From Defluviitaleaceae bacterium (lineage in GTDB: Bacteria; Bacillota; Clostridia; Lachnospirales; WQUN01): a DNA stretch of 43,171 nt. Positions 16,988 to 25,719 of this stretch are shown piece by piece. The DNA is taken from positions 1 to 43,171 of the forward strand of contig WQVF01000027.1 in assembly GCA_009781725.1 (NCBI GenBank), given 5' to 3'. Every line of letters starts with the position of its first letter. Position 1 is the stretch's first letter. The notes below the pieces were generated by a model. It worked only from the letters and a program-made list of their open reading frames with translations, made no database searches and had not been told where the DNA came from. A program made the translations under genes and the position numbers.

Positions 16988-17016
16988 ATTTTACTTGATG
17001 TTCACTCTATCTGCAA
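16988..17016 (-). promoter_or_regulatory. Candidate promoter of the methyltransferase-GHKL-receiver-HNH operon
   Basis: On the minus strand TTGCAG (17016-17011) and TAAAAT (16993-16988) are 17 bases apart. They lie in the 89-base gap between the MATE transporter stop and the methyltransferase start, so the island would have its own promoter. Confidence 0.5.
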
Positions 17017-17025
17017 TGTATATCC

Positions 17026-18447
17026 TCACAATTGGGTATTAATCCACCGCCCACGGGTAAACCGCGTCAGCAGTAGCGTAAGTCGTACACCCTGGTCGAT
17101 GATTATCGCAATCCATGCCCCGGTCAGCCCCCAGCCCATGGGGTAGGTAAGTACAAAGCCGGTAATCGGACGGATTAATGCCACAGTGATTAGCATTGTA
17201 AAGGCTACATACTTGGTATCTCCCGCCCCTCTTAGGCTACCTGCCATTACGATCTGGGCGGTTTGGAAGGGTAAAATATACACGATTATTAGCATAATCC
17301 CGGCGGTAATCTGCACCACCTCTGGGTTGCCACCTATAGCAAACATGGCAGGGAAATGGAAGCGAGTAAGGAATGCCGTGGTGCTGAGTAACGCCGCAAT
17401 CAGCCAAGCCAGTCGCGTCCCTATTTTCCCATACATAATTGATAGGTCGGGGCGTTTTTTCCCTAAGTTCTGACCGACAAGGGCGGTGGTTGCCACTCCG
17501 ATACCGTCGGCAAAGGTAAAGCTTAGATTCATAAACTGCATGGCAATAAAATGCGCCGCTGTTTCCAATGTCCCAAGGCCGGCAATGACCCTTGCATATG
17601 CAAAGAAACCCACACGCATAAACAGTTGCTCTAGCATCCCTCCGGCTGTAACCCGGCCTATTGTTTTGACCATAGGCATATCAGGTCGCCAGCTATCCTT
17701 ACGGCTGATGCGCAGATACGCGCCTTTTCGGAACAATGATTGCAAAGCCAGCGCACAGCTAATCACATGGGCAATAACCAAAGATATAGCCGCTCCGTCC
17801 ACCCCAAGCTCCGGGAAGCCAAAACGGCCCGCTATCAACAGAAAGTTAAAAATAACCTTCACAACATTAGCAACAACATTGACTTGCATGGTGATTTTTG
17901 TGTTTCCCGAGGCTCGTTGCGCAGCGCAAATTACATTAGACATTATGGCAAAAACCAGACCATATCCTGTGATGCGGAAATATGATGTGGCAAGGCCGAT
18001 GGTATCATATCGGGCCCCGGCAAGTAACATCATAGGCCGAGCCAGCACTACCGCAAGGATAGAGAGCATGGTTCCGCCAACAACTACCATCATCATGGAC
18101 ATACGCAAGCATGACCGTGCCGCCGCATCATCTCCTGCACCCTTATTACGGGCTACAATGGCGGTTACGGCTATGTTTAGGGCGAAAAATACCGAAAAGA
18201 AAATCATCCTGGGCTGGCCGGTCAATCCGATGGCCGCTACAGCTTCTTCCCCGAGTGCCCCTACCATTATCATGTCCAGCATACTCATGAGTGCGATGCT
18301 GACCATTTCCGCCACAGCAGGTGCGGCGATGTTTAGGGACTGGGAATAAGCCTCCTTGGTGGAAGGGATTTCACCCCGCTGCATCTCGGGTTTTACCATG
18401 TAATCCGTTGCGTAGAGCCGCCGAACGAAACCAGGGGGCTTAATCAT
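17026..18447 (-). CDS. MATE family efflux transporter
   Basis: A 473-residue membrane protein with about twelve helices in two homologous halves. After a short basic N-terminal stretch come IAAPAVAEMVSIALMSMLDM and GALGEEAVAAIGLTGQP, the typical first-helix region of MATE proteins, and the second half repeats the pattern (AAHFIAMQFMNLSFTFADGIGVATTALVGQ). It should export cationic drugs or metabolites using a sodium or proton gradient. The ATG overlaps the recR stop (TAATG) and a GGGAG site lies just upstream, so it is coupled to recR even though the functions are unrelated. Confidence 0.88.
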   Translation of the reverse strand: MIKPPGFVRRLYATDYMVKPEMQRGEIPSTKEAYSQSLNIAAPAVAEMVSIALMSMLDMIMVGALGEEAVAAIGLTGQPRMIFFSVFFALNIAVTAIVARNKGAGDDAAARSCLRMSMMMVVVGGTMLSILAVVLARPMMLLAGARYDTIGLATSYFRITGYGLVFAIMSNVICAAQRASGNTKITMQVNVVANVVKVIFNFLLIAGRFGFPELGVDGAAISLVIAHVISCALALQSLFRKGAYLRISRKDSWRPDMPMVKTIGRVTAGGMLEQLFMRVGFFAYARVIAGLGTLETAAHFIAMQFMNLSFTFADGIGVATTALVGQNLGKKRPDLSIMYGKIGTRLAWLIAALLSTTAFLTRFHFPAMFAIGGNPEVVQITAGIMLIIVYILPFQTAQIVMAGSLRGAGDTKYVAFTMLITVALIRPITGFVLTYPMGWGLTGAWIAIIIDQGVRLTLLLTRFTRGRWINTQL

Positions 18448-19046
18448 TATATCTCCCGTCTACCTTCCAGTGCCCTAAATAGGGTCACTTCATCTACATG
18501 CTCAAGGTCGCCCCCCACGGGTACACCATGAGCTATTCTTGTTACCTTTACCCCGGTGGGTTTTAGGAGCTTGCTGATATACAGTGCAGTGGCTTCTCCT
18601 TCCACATTGGGGTTGGTGGCTACTATTACTTCCCCGGTGGGCTGATTTTGGAGACGTTTAAGCAAGGCCGCAATGGTCAAATCATTGGGCCCCACGCCGT
18701 GCATTGGGGAAATCGCGCCGTGAAGCACATGGTAAAGCCCATGGTATTCCTGGGTGCGCTCATATGCGGCCATATCCCGTGGGTCTTCCACTACCATGAT
18801 TAGTTTGGGGTCCCGCTTTACATTTGCGCAAATGCGACAGGGATTTTGGTCCGTCAGATTGCAGCAAGTATCGCAGTAACGGACATTGGCTCTGGCGTCA
18901 ACGATTGATGCTGCCAGTGCCTCGGCCTTTTCCTGTGGCAGATGGATAATATAGAAGGCCAGACGCTGGGCGGATTTGCCTCCGATTCCTGGTAAGCGGG
19001 AGAGCTCTTCGATAAGTTTTGTAATGGGGCCGCCGTAAAAGTGCAT
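18447..19046 (-). CDS. recR: Recombination protein RecR
   Basis: A 199-residue protein of normal RecR length. An N-terminal helix-hairpin-helix ([20 protein letters not shown]), a C4 zinc finger (C58, C61, C70, C73) and a Toprim domain ([13 protein letters not shown], then [15 protein letters not shown]) are in order. RecR works with RecO in loading RecA on gapped DNA. Its gene directly follows the ybaB gene, whose stop codon it touches, in the dnaX-ybaB-recR order known across Bacillota. Confidence 0.97.
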   Translation of the reverse strand: MHFYGGPITKLIEELSRLPGIGGKSAQRLAFYIIHLPQEKAEALAASIVDARANVRYCDTCCNLTDQNPCRICANVKRDPKLIMVVEDPRDMAAYERTQEYHGLYHVLHGAISPMHGVGPNDLTIAALLKRLQNQPTGEVIVATNPNVEGEATALYISKLLKPTGVKVTRIAHGVPVGGDLEHVDEVTLFRALEGRREI

Positions 19047-19387
19047 TAAAACATCCCCGGTAGATTAAGCCCACCGGTGAGCTTGGACATTTCTGATGAA
19101 ACAGACTCTTCCATTTGGCGCAGAGCTTCGTTGACAGCGGAAAGCACCAGGTCTTGGAGCATTTCCACGTCATCTGGGTCGATGACATCAGGGGAAATTT
19201 GAAGGTCTAGGATTTTCTTTTCCCCGTTGACGGTGACTTTGACGGCACCGCCGCCGGAGGACACCTCCAGGGTCTTATCGGCTAGATTTTCCTGCATATC
19301 TGCCATTTGTTTTTGCATTTTTTGGGCCTGCTTCATTAGGTGTTGCATGTTCATTCCGCCACCCATTGGGTTGAATCCTTTTGGCAT
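19046..19387 (-). CDS. YbaB/EbfC family nucleoid-associated protein
   Basis: A 113-residue protein with the family plan: a glycine- and methionine-rich start ([20 protein letters not shown]), a coiled helix, a central beta sheet ([20 protein letters not shown]) and a C-terminal helix ([18 protein letters not shown]). The family binds DNA as a dimer. Position between dnaX and recR is the standard one. AGGAGG lies before the ATG at 19387. Confidence 0.95.
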   Translation of the reverse strand: MPKGFNPMGGGMNMQHLMKQAQKMQKQMADMQENLADKTLEVSSGGGAVKVTVNGEKKILDLQISPDVIDPDDVEMLQDLVLSAVNEALRQMEESVSSEMSKLTGGLNLPGMF

Positions 19388-19423
19388 TACTTTTCCTCCT
19401 TATTTGAGCATAAAAGATTTTCG

Positions 19424-19553
19424 AGGGGCTGTCTTGCTAAGCAAAAACCATGAATATCTATGCAAAGTCTGTCATTGCGAGCAAAGTGAAGCAATCCAAA
19501 AGGTTTGATTTGCTGGATTGCTTCGTCGCTTCGCTCCTCAACTAGACGGCCCC
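19424..19553. mobile_element. MITE-like palindromic element, AGGGGCTGTC family, internally deleted copy
   Basis: The left end AGGGGCTGTC is at 19424-19433, followed by AAACCATGAATATCTATGCA and the core arms TTGCGAGC..GAAGCAATCC and GGATTGCTTCG..GCTTCGCTC. The right half is cut short and ends GACGGCCCC. Other copies are at 3488, 30591 and 42629. It separates ybaB from dnaX, genes that normally touch. Confidence 0.7.
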
Positions 19554-19572
19554 GCACTCCTTGTACCTTGCT

Positions 19573-21327
19573 TTAAAATGGTGACTCTGTATCCTCGTCC
19601 GTTGCCTGGCCATAATCATCCCAGCCCATCTGCTCCGGCATTGGGGGAATAAACTGCTCCGGTTCCGGCTCTGATGGGGGAGGGGAGGTGAATACAGGCA
19701 TGGGTTCTTTTGCCGTCGGTATTTCCTTCGTTTCCTGTACAAGAAAATCAAGATTAGGCGGGGTGTCTAAATTAAACCGCTCTGCCAGTGCCTCTCTAAT
19801 AAGATGAGGCCGATTTTTGTCTTTAAGAAGCTTGGCCTCGGAGGCATTGTCGCAAATGATTTTTAAGGTGCCGCCCTCAGCCTCCAAACTGCAACGTATC
19901 AGCATGGAACGAACCAAAGGCGGTAATACATTGCAAAGAGACCGCCAGTCCGTTTGGATTTGGGATAGGAACTGTGGGGTGAGGGAACTACCTCCGCCAG
20001 CTCTGTAACCTTCGTCATCCCCAGTGTTCCCGTCATCCCGGCCTTGAGCCGGGCCCCCCTCATTTTTGCCAGAGTGGAGGGGCTCCCGGGTCGAGCCCGG
20101 GATGACGGTGGTGGGTGTGTGTGGCAGAGGTGAAATTTCTTGTGTGTGTGATGGTGGCTGGGCTATAACTGCCCCTTCTGCCAACTTCCGTTCCACCTTA
20201 GCCAGCCGCGCAACCAACCCATCCAACTCCGGCCCGCTGCCCCCTGCTGTCGTTACCTGGGGCGAGCAAAGCCGTAGCGCGCAAACCTCCAGTGCCGTCC
20301 GCATATGAGGCGCAAATCGCAATTCACGTAATGTTTCAGAGAAAGCGCAGATATATTCAATTAATTTTCCCCCGGGAAGCCGGGCCCCCTGCTCCTTCAG
20401 CTTCTCAGTAATCTGAACGGAATAATCCAGCTCCGCACCTTGCCCAGCCACAAGCACATCCCTAAAATGCCGTACAAGATTATTGGTCATCTGGGTAACA
20501 TCTCGGCCCTCGACCATAGCTCCATCAATCAATTGCAATATTCTGGCACTATCATAAGCTCCTAGTGCATCCGTAAAATCAAACAGCACAGTCCTATCCA
20601 CAGCCCCAAGAAGCTGCAAAACATTGGCCAATACAATGCCACCTTCCCCCATTGCTAGGCATTGATCCAATAGACTAAGGGCATCCCGCATAGCTCCATC
20701 AGAGTGATATGCAATCTGCTCCAAAGCTGCGTCTTCATAGGAGGTGTTTTCCCCCTGCAAATATCGCACCATGGTTTCCACCATATCTGTAGCGGTTATC
20801 CGCTTAAAATCGTATCGCTGGCACCGGGAAAGAATCGTTGCCGGGATTTTTTGCGGGTCCGTGGTTGCCAAAATAAAAATTACATGGGAAGGAGGCTCCT
20901 CCAAGGTCTTGAGTAAGGCATTAAAGGCACTGGTAGAAAGCATATGAACTTCATCAATAATATACACCTTATGGGTGGCCTCGGTGGGTGGATAACGGAC
21001 TTCCTCCCGCAAATCCCGGATATTGTCTACGCTGTTATTGGAAGCGGCGTCGATTTCTATTACATCCATACAGCGGTCGGCGAGGATGCTTTGGCACAGC
21101 TCACATGTATTGCACGGCCCATCGGCCTGGGGGGTAGGACAGTTGACCGCCCGGGCAAAAATCTTAGCAGCAGAGGTCTTGCCTGTCCCACGGGTGCCGC
21201 AAAATAAATAGGCATGGGAAAGCTGCCCTGTTTCCAATTGGTTGGTCAGAGCCTGGACAACATGGGGCTGGCCTACTAAATCTGCGAATGTCTTTGGCCG
21301 CTTTTTGCGGTATAATGCGGTATGCAT
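19573..21327 (-). CDS. dnaX: DNA polymerase III subunit gamma/tau
   Basis: A 584-residue clamp-loader subunit. Walker A GTRGTGKTS (44-52), the zinc module C63, C72, C75, C78, Walker B IIDEVHML (123-130) and the SRC motif (167-169) are all present. The C-terminal region ends in a short acidic, proline-rich tail. The linker after about residue 400 carries an in-frame insertion of a palindromic repeat (20031-20107, residues about 407-433), which encodes VIPGSTREPLHSG and similar low-complexity sequence. ATPase and clamp-binding parts are untouched, so the protein should work. The start at 21327 has GAGAGGTC upstream. Confidence 0.96.
   Translation of the reverse strand: MHTALYRKKRPKTFADLVGQPHVVQALTNQLETGQLSHAYLFCGTRGTGKTSAAKIFARAVNCPTPQADGPCNTCELCQSILADRCMDVIEIDAASNNSVDNIRDLREEVRYPPTEATHKVYIIDEVHMLSTSAFNALLKTLEEPPSHVIFILATTDPQKIPATILSRCQRYDFKRITATDMVETMVRYLQGENTSYEDAALEQIAYHSDGAMRDALSLLDQCLAMGEGGIVLANVLQLLGAVDRTVLFDFTDALGAYDSARILQLIDGAMVEGRDVTQMTNNLVRHFRDVLVAGQGAELDYSVQITEKLKEQGARLPGGKLIEYICAFSETLRELRFAPHMRTALEVCALRLCSPQVTTAGGSGPELDGLVARLAKVERKLAEGAVIAQPPSHTQEISPLPHTPTTVIPGSTREPLHSGKNEGGPAQGRDDGNTGDDEGYRAGGGSSLTPQFLSQIQTDWRSLCNVLPPLVRSMLIRCSLEAEGGTLKIICDNASEAKLLKDKNRPHLIREALAERFNLDTPPNLDFLVQETKEIPTAKEPMPVFTSPPPSEPEPEQFIPPMPEQMGWDDYGQATDEDTESPF
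20031..20107. repeat. 77-bp palindromic repeat inserted in frame in dnaX
   Basis: Ends are perfect 10-bp inverted repeats (CGTCATCCCG / CGGGATGACG), with inner stems CCCGGC/GCCGGG and CCCGGG/CCCGGG. It lies wholly inside the gamma/tau linker and is read through without a stop. In-frame palindromes of this kind are known from other genomes, for example the Rickettsia palindromic elements, though no homology to those is claimed. Confidence 0.75.
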
Positions 21328-21418
21328 ATTTCTTGTGACCTCTCATATAGAAATTTGTCATGCAATTTTTACTATTTTACACTGTAGTTGAAAGATTCAC
21401 AAATTGACGGAGGAATTT

Positions 21419-22081
21419 ATGGCATTTCCCCTTACGCATCTGTTGGTAGCAGATGAGCTGTTAACCCGCAATCCGCGCCCTGAGGCAGATGCCGCACAAG
21501 TGCTTCTTGGCTCTTTGGCACCGGACGCGGTGCATTATCGCAAAGAAATCCCCGCTGATATGGGTGGAATCGGTCCGATAAAAAAAATATCACACCTCTG
21601 CCCGGTTAGCGATGAACCCTGGGGCAAAGTAACTGACAACGACGGTTGGGTTGAACATGTCAGAGCCTTTGTCGGGAATTATCCCAGTCCGCTGGCCGAA
21701 GGCTACGCAATCCATTGCCTTACAGACCTCTATAATAATATGACGTTATGGAGAAATTTCCGTGCTTGGCATCCAGTGGAAGCGAGCAAGGGATATAAAA
21801 GCGGCTATTACCAAGATTTACGTAACATTGACTTTCGTTTATATCGGACTTTGACCCCACAAGTTAACCGGATATGGCACTTACTTGCCATGGCAGAAGC
21901 TCATGATATGCCAAGGTTGGTAACGGCTGATGAAATCAGAGCCATCAATGAAAATATCCTTTATGTACAGTATGGACCTGTATTGCATAAACCAAGCGAA
22001 AAGTATAGTTATGTGACATATGAAAAAACCATTAGGTTTATCCAAAAATCAGCTGATTTTATCCAGGAAGTGTTACCATGA
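21419..22081 (+). CDS. Zinc-dependent phospholipase C-like protein
   Basis: A 220-residue protein, all helical by composition. Spaced metal-ligand-like residues recall the zinc-dependent phospholipase C / S1-P1 fold: H7 ([12 protein letters not shown]), D36 and H39 ([10 protein letters not shown]), H59, H99 and D103 ([13 protein letters not shown]). Family members of this size are often called hypothetical, and neither phospholipase activity nor secretion is evident since no signal peptide is seen. The start is the ATG at 21419, six bases behind GGAGG; an ATG five codons upstream overlaps that site. It overlaps ispF by four bases (ATGA) and is divergent from dnaX. Confidence 0.7.
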   Translation: MAFPLTHLLVADELLTRNPRPEADAAQVLLGSLAPDAVHYRKEIPADMGGIGPIKKISHLCPVSDEPWGKVTDNDGWVEHVRAFVGNYPSPLAEGYAIHCLTDLYNNMTLWRNFRAWHPVEASKGYKSGYYQDLRNIDFRLYRTLTPQVNRIWHLLAMAEAHDMPRLVTADEIRAINENILYVQYGPVLHKPSEKYSYVTYEKTIRFIQKSADFIQEVLP

Positions 22082-22620
22082 AGATGCGAGTAGGCACAGG
22101 CTACGACGTCCATCGTCTGGCAGAAAACCGAAAACTAATCCTCGGCGGTGTGGATATCCCTCACGAAAAAGGACTCCTTGGCCATTCTGATGCCGATGTG
22201 CTGACCCACGCCATAATGGACGCCCTGCTGGGTGCAGCGGGCCTGGGAGATATAGGGCAGCACTTCCCCGACACCAATCCCGCCTACAAAGACATTTCAA
22301 GCCTATGTATGCTCCGTGAAGTGAGGAAAATCCTAGAAAAAGAAAGCTGGGGCATAGAAAACATTGATGCCACAATAATTGCCCAAGCCCCAAGGCTATC
22401 CCCTTACCGGGATGCCATGGCCCAAAATATAGCTAAAACCCTAGGCATAGAAGTTGTCAATATCAAGGCAACAACGGAAGAAGGCCTGGGCTTTACAGGC
22501 ACAGAGCAGGGAATCGCAGCTCAGGCGGTTGTGTTACTTTTCCGGTTTTGTCACTTTGGTCAAAGCCGCTCATTCTGTCAGCCAACAAGAGCACAAGGAG
22601 AGTCGAATGAAAATCTATAA
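22078..22620 (+). CDS. ispF: 2-C-methyl-D-erythritol 2,4-cyclodiphosphate synthase with altered C terminus
   Basis: Fifth enzyme of the MEP isoprenoid pathway. Metal ligands D10 and H12 (GTGYDVHRL) and the histidine of [10 protein letters not shown] are present, as are the family segments [10 protein letters not shown] and [23 protein letters not shown] normal IspF ends a few residues after AAQAVVLL, near residue 157. Here a dispersed repeat (22530-22568) follows directly and carries the frame on for about 25 residues (starting [15 protein letters not shown]), past the cysS start. The catalytic trimer core is intact, so the extension is probably tolerated. Confidence 0.93.
   Translation: MKMRVGTGYDVHRLAENRKLILGGVDIPHEKGLLGHSDADVLTHAIMDALLGAAGLGDIGQHFPDTNPAYKDISSLCMLREVRKILEKESWGIENIDATIIAQAPRLSPYRDAMAQNIAKTLGIEVVNIKATTEEGLGFTGTEQGIAAQAVVLLFRFCHFGQSRSFCQPTRAQGESNENL
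22530..22568. repeat. 39-bp dispersed repeat, copy 2, at the ispF 3' end
   Basis: Matches 1679-1717 at 37 of 39 positions. It encodes the first part of the non-standard IspF tail and contains CTTTG-GT-CAAAG, a short dyad. Its presence at two unrelated gene boundaries indicates mobility or a shared signal. Confidence 0.7.
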
Positions 22621-24022
22621 CAGCTTAACTAGAAAAAAAGAAGAGCTCATCCCAATAACCCCAGGTAAAATAAAAATGTACACCTGCGGCCAAACGGTTT
22701 ATAACGATATCCACATAGGCAATGCCCGTTTCTATGTAGCCTTTGACGCAATCCGCCGCTACTTGGAGTACAAGGGCTACGAGGTAGATTATGTTCAAAA
22801 CTTTACGGATATCGACGACAAGCTAATCCAACGCGCCGCGGAGGAAAACACCACAGTCCAAGCCTTGGCGGAAAAATATATAGCCCGCACTCTAGAAGAT
22901 CTGAAATCCCTCAATGTAAAACCCGCTACCCATAACCCAAAGGCAACCGAAGAAATCACAGAGATAATCGCTATGATTGAAAAACTGGCAGCCTCCGGCA
23001 ATGCCTACGAAAAAAACGGCTCTGTCTACTTCGACACCACAACAGCTCCCAACTACGGCAAACTCTCCAAAAAAAATATCGACGACCTGTTAGCAGGGGC
23101 AAGGGTAGAAGTCTCAAAGGAAAAACGCAACCCATCAGACTTTATACTATGGAAGCCCGCCAAGCCAGGAGAGCCCGCATGGGAAAGTCCCTGGGGTCCC
23201 GGTCGCCCAGGTTGGCATATAGAATGCTCTGCCATGGTAAAAAAATATCTGGGAAATGAAATTGATATCCACGGCGGCGGCTCTGACCTAATCTTCCCCC
23301 ACCACGAAAACGAGATAGCCCAAAGCGAAGCGGCCAACTGCTGTGGCTATGCAAGAATTTGGATGCATAGCGGCATGATTACATCGAATCATAAAAAAAT
23401 GTCCAAGTCACAAGGGAATTTCCAAACCCTACGGGAAGTGGCGGAGAAATATCCCTATGACGTCATACGGTTTTTCTTGGTGAGCGGACATTATAGGATG
23501 CCAATGGAACTGACAGATGAGGTCATGGGCTCAGCCCAGCAGGGGCTTAATAGGATATTAACATGCCGTCGCAACCTTAGCCACGCAGAAAGAAATGCAT
23601 CAGATAGCGGAGAGGTCGTCAATGCAGATCAATACATCCAAGCCTTTGAAAAAGCTATGGATGATGACTTCAACACAGCAGATGCTGTAACCGCTATTTA
23701 TGAACTTGTGTCATTGGCCAATAAACACATGCACTCAATTTCAAAAACGGTGGCAGAGTATCTTGGTAAGATGATTGATGACTTGTGCGGGCACTTAGGC
23801 TTGTTCTTCATCATTAGTTTTTCTCGGGAACTACAAAGCTCAATTCATGCACATGTAAGACTATCAGAACATGACCCCGAAGTAGAAGCCCTAATAACCG
23901 CCCGACAAGCCGCCCGCACCGCTAAGGATTTCGCCGAGTCCGACCGCATCCGCGACCAATTAACTTCTATGGGCATAATCCTAGAAGACACCCCCACCGG
24001 TCCAAGATGGCACAGGGCATGA
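22607..24022 (+). CDS. cysS: Cysteine--tRNA ligase
   Basis: A 471-residue class I synthetase of normal length. The zinc cysteine lies in YTCGQTVYN, the HIGH signature reads HIGN ([10 protein letters not shown]) and the KMSKS loop is intact ([10 protein letters not shown]). GWHIECSAM and [17 protein letters not shown] supply the remaining zinc ligands. The start is the ATG at 22607 with AAGGAGAG upstream; the longer open frame to 22454 overlaps ispF coding sequence and is not used. It overlaps the extended ispF tail by 14 bases and mrnC by four. Confidence 0.97.
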   Translation: MKIYNSLTRKKEELIPITPGKIKMYTCGQTVYNDIHIGNARFYVAFDAIRRYLEYKGYEVDYVQNFTDIDDKLIQRAAEENTTVQALAEKYIARTLEDLKSLNVKPATHNPKATEEITEIIAMIEKLAASGNAYEKNGSVYFDTTTAPNYGKLSKKNIDDLLAGARVEVSKEKRNPSDFILWKPAKPGEPAWESPWGPGRPGWHIECSAMVKKYLGNEIDIHGGGSDLIFPHHENEIAQSEAANCCGYARIWMHSGMITSNHKKMSKSQGNFQTLREVAEKYPYDVIRFFLVSGHYRMPMELTDEVMGSAQQGLNRILTCRRNLSHAERNASDSGEVVNADQYIQAFEKAMDDDFNTADAVTAIYELVSLANKHMHSISKTVAEYLGKMIDDLCGHLGLFFIISFSRELQSSIHAHVRLSEHDPEVEALITARQAARTAKDFAESDRIRDQLTSMGIILEDTPTGPRWHRA

Positions 24023-24375
24023 ACGCCGCTGCATTAGCCTATCTTGGCGACGCCGTATTCGAGCTATGCGCCCGCGAAATGCTAATCGCCCAAGGCCTAC
24101 CCGCCCACAAAGCCCACCGCCGCGCCAAAGATATAGTCTCAGCCACAGCCCAAGCAAGCATGTATCACCGTATCTACCCAAAGCTTACCCCAGATGAACA
24201 AACCATAATGCGCCGAGGTCGTAACCTCAACCCAATGAACCGTGCAAGAAACGCCGAGACATCCGACTATCGCCACGCTACTGGTATAGAGGCACTATTT
24301 GGATATCTATACGATAGTGGAAACAGCACAAGGATAAAAGAAATATTCAATCTATGTACAAGTGAGGATATTTAA
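24019..24375 (+). CDS. mrnC: Mini-ribonuclease III
   Basis: A 118-residue RNase III-like enzyme without a double-stranded RNA-binding domain. Family landmarks are ALAYLGDAVFELCARE (with the catalytic D and E), the basic segment RRGRNLNPMNRARN and the late EALFGYLYDSG. It matures 23S rRNA ends in the family. The ATG at 24019 overlaps the cysS stop (ATGA) and fits the family's start; an ATG four codons earlier (24007) is possible. Order cysS-mrnC-rlmB-yacP is the standard Bacillota arrangement. Confidence 0.93.
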   Translation: MNAAALAYLGDAVFELCAREMLIAQGLPAHKAHRRAKDIVSATAQASMYHRIYPKLTPDEQTIMRRGRNLNPMNRARNAETSDYRHATGIEALFGYLYDSGNSTRIKEIFNLCTSEDI

Positions 24376-25127
24376 TGCAAACCGAAAACCTAATCCTAGA
24401 AGGCCGCAAGGCAGTCCTAGAAGCCCTAAACCACGAAAAACCCATAGACCGCATACTACTCCGCCGTGACAAAGACAAGCCCCTGGAAGGCACACTTCGC
24501 CTAATAGCCGCAAAAGCCCGTGAACGCCGCCTGGTCGTCCAAGAGGTAGACCGAGCCAAACTTGACGCAACCTCGGAAACAGGTCATCACCAAGGGGTAA
24601 TTGCATTATGTCCCGCAATCCCCTATGCCACAATCCCAGAAATCCTGGAGATTGCCAAGTCTCGCGGTGAGGCTCCATTTGTTATCGTGTTGGACGGAGT
24701 CACAGATCCTCATAACTTAGGGGCGGTAATTCGCTCAGCAGAAGCTGGAGGCGCACATGGCGTTATCATCCCAAAACGCCGGGCGGTGGGCCTTACTGGT
24801 ACCGTGGCCAAAACCTCCGCCGGTGCCATTTCTCATATGGCAGTAGCACGGGTGGGCAATATTACCCGTACATTGGAAGAGCTAAAGTCCGCTGGTTTAT
24901 GGATAGCCGCCGCGGACATGGATGGTGAGAGCCTGTACAAAGCCGACCTCAAAGGCCCGATAGCTCTGGTCTTTGGCGCGGAAGGAGAAGGCATTAGCCG
25001 CCTGGTGAAAGAAGCCGCGGACTTTACCGTAAGCATCCCAATGATGGGTCAAATGTCATCCCTTAATGTATCCGTTGCCGCAGGGATATTGATTTATGAG
25101 GTAGTCCGCGCAAGGACAATCCTGTAA
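24375..25127 (+). CDS. rlmB: 23S rRNA (guanosine-2'-O)-methyltransferase RlmB
   Basis: A 250-residue SpoU-class (SPOUT) methyltransferase. An N-terminal substrate-binding domain (LILEGRKAVLEALNHEKPID) precedes the knotted catalytic domain with LDGVTDPHNLGAVIRSAEA, ALVFGAEGEGISRLV and IPMMGQMSSLNVSVAAGI, the three SpoU motifs. It should modify the ribosomal peptidyl-transferase loop. Its ATG overlaps the mrnC stop (TAATG). Confidence 0.96.
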   Translation: MQTENLILEGRKAVLEALNHEKPIDRILLRRDKDKPLEGTLRLIAAKARERRLVVQEVDRAKLDATSETGHHQGVIALCPAIPYATIPEILEIAKSRGEAPFVIVLDGVTDPHNLGAVIRSAEAGGAHGVIIPKRRAVGLTGTVAKTSAGAISHMAVARVGNITRTLEELKSAGLWIAAADMDGESLYKADLKGPIALVFGAEGEGISRLVKEAADFTVSIPMMGQMSSLNVSVAAGILIYEVVRARTIL

Positions 25128-25130
25128 GTC

Positions 25131-25706
25131 ATGGTCAAAAATCGCAAAAAAAAATCCCATCTCACGGCAAGACCTCGTAACCAGCGTGCCCATTATCTAC
25201 TGGTAGATGGTTACAATATAATCCACGCCCATCCGGAGCTTGCGGCAGTCGCCGCCGATTCTCTGGATGGTGCTCGGATAAAACTTTGCGATATTTTATG
25301 TGAATTTAAAGCTTTAAGTCCCTACCGGATAATCGTAGTATTTGATGCCCATTTGGTGCCTGGGGGGATTGGCAGCGTTTCCGAATACAAAGATATAAGA
25401 ATCGTTTTCACAAAGGAGGCGGAAACCGCCGACCGTTACATAGAGCAAGCCGCATATAAGCTCTCCAAGGAAAGTAACCGTGACAGAATCACCGTTGCCA
25501 CCTCCGACGTATTGGAACAGCTTATAATCTTAGGCCAAGGAGCCAGCCGAGTATCTGCCACAGACCTCTGGAGCGAAATAGAAAATGCAAAGACAAATAT
25601 GCGCCACCGTCATATAGAAAACACCCCGGTAAAGAAAAACCCTCTACTAGGCCTACTGGATGCAGAAACAGCGGCCAAGTTGGAGGCTATGCGGTTTGGA
25701 AAATAG
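25131..25706 (+). CDS. yacP: NYN-domain ribonuclease of the YacP/Rae1 family
   Basis: A 191-residue protein with a PIN-like NYN fold: LLVDGYNIIHAHPE (first catalytic aspartate), IIVVFDAHLVPGG, TKEAETADRYIEQ and TVATSDVLEQ, where the acidic residues should bind metal. The N terminus is very basic (KNRKKKSHLTARPRNQR). In Bacillus the family member Rae1 cuts mRNA on the ribosome. It follows rlmB by three bases, the standard place. Confidence 0.93.
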   Translation: MVKNRKKKSHLTARPRNQRAHYLLVDGYNIIHAHPELAAVAADSLDGARIKLCDILCEFKALSPYRIIVVFDAHLVPGGIGSVSEYKDIRIVFTKEAETADRYIEQAAYKLSKESNRDRITVATSDVLEQLIILGQGASRVSATDLWSEIENAKTNMRHRHIENTPVKKNPLLGLLDAETAAKLEAMRFGK

Positions 25707-25719
25707 AATGGAGAATAAA

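Noticed and set aside
17486-18349. 287-codon plus-strand open frame
   Set aside because: It is the antisense shadow of the MATE transporter gene and has low-complexity composition.
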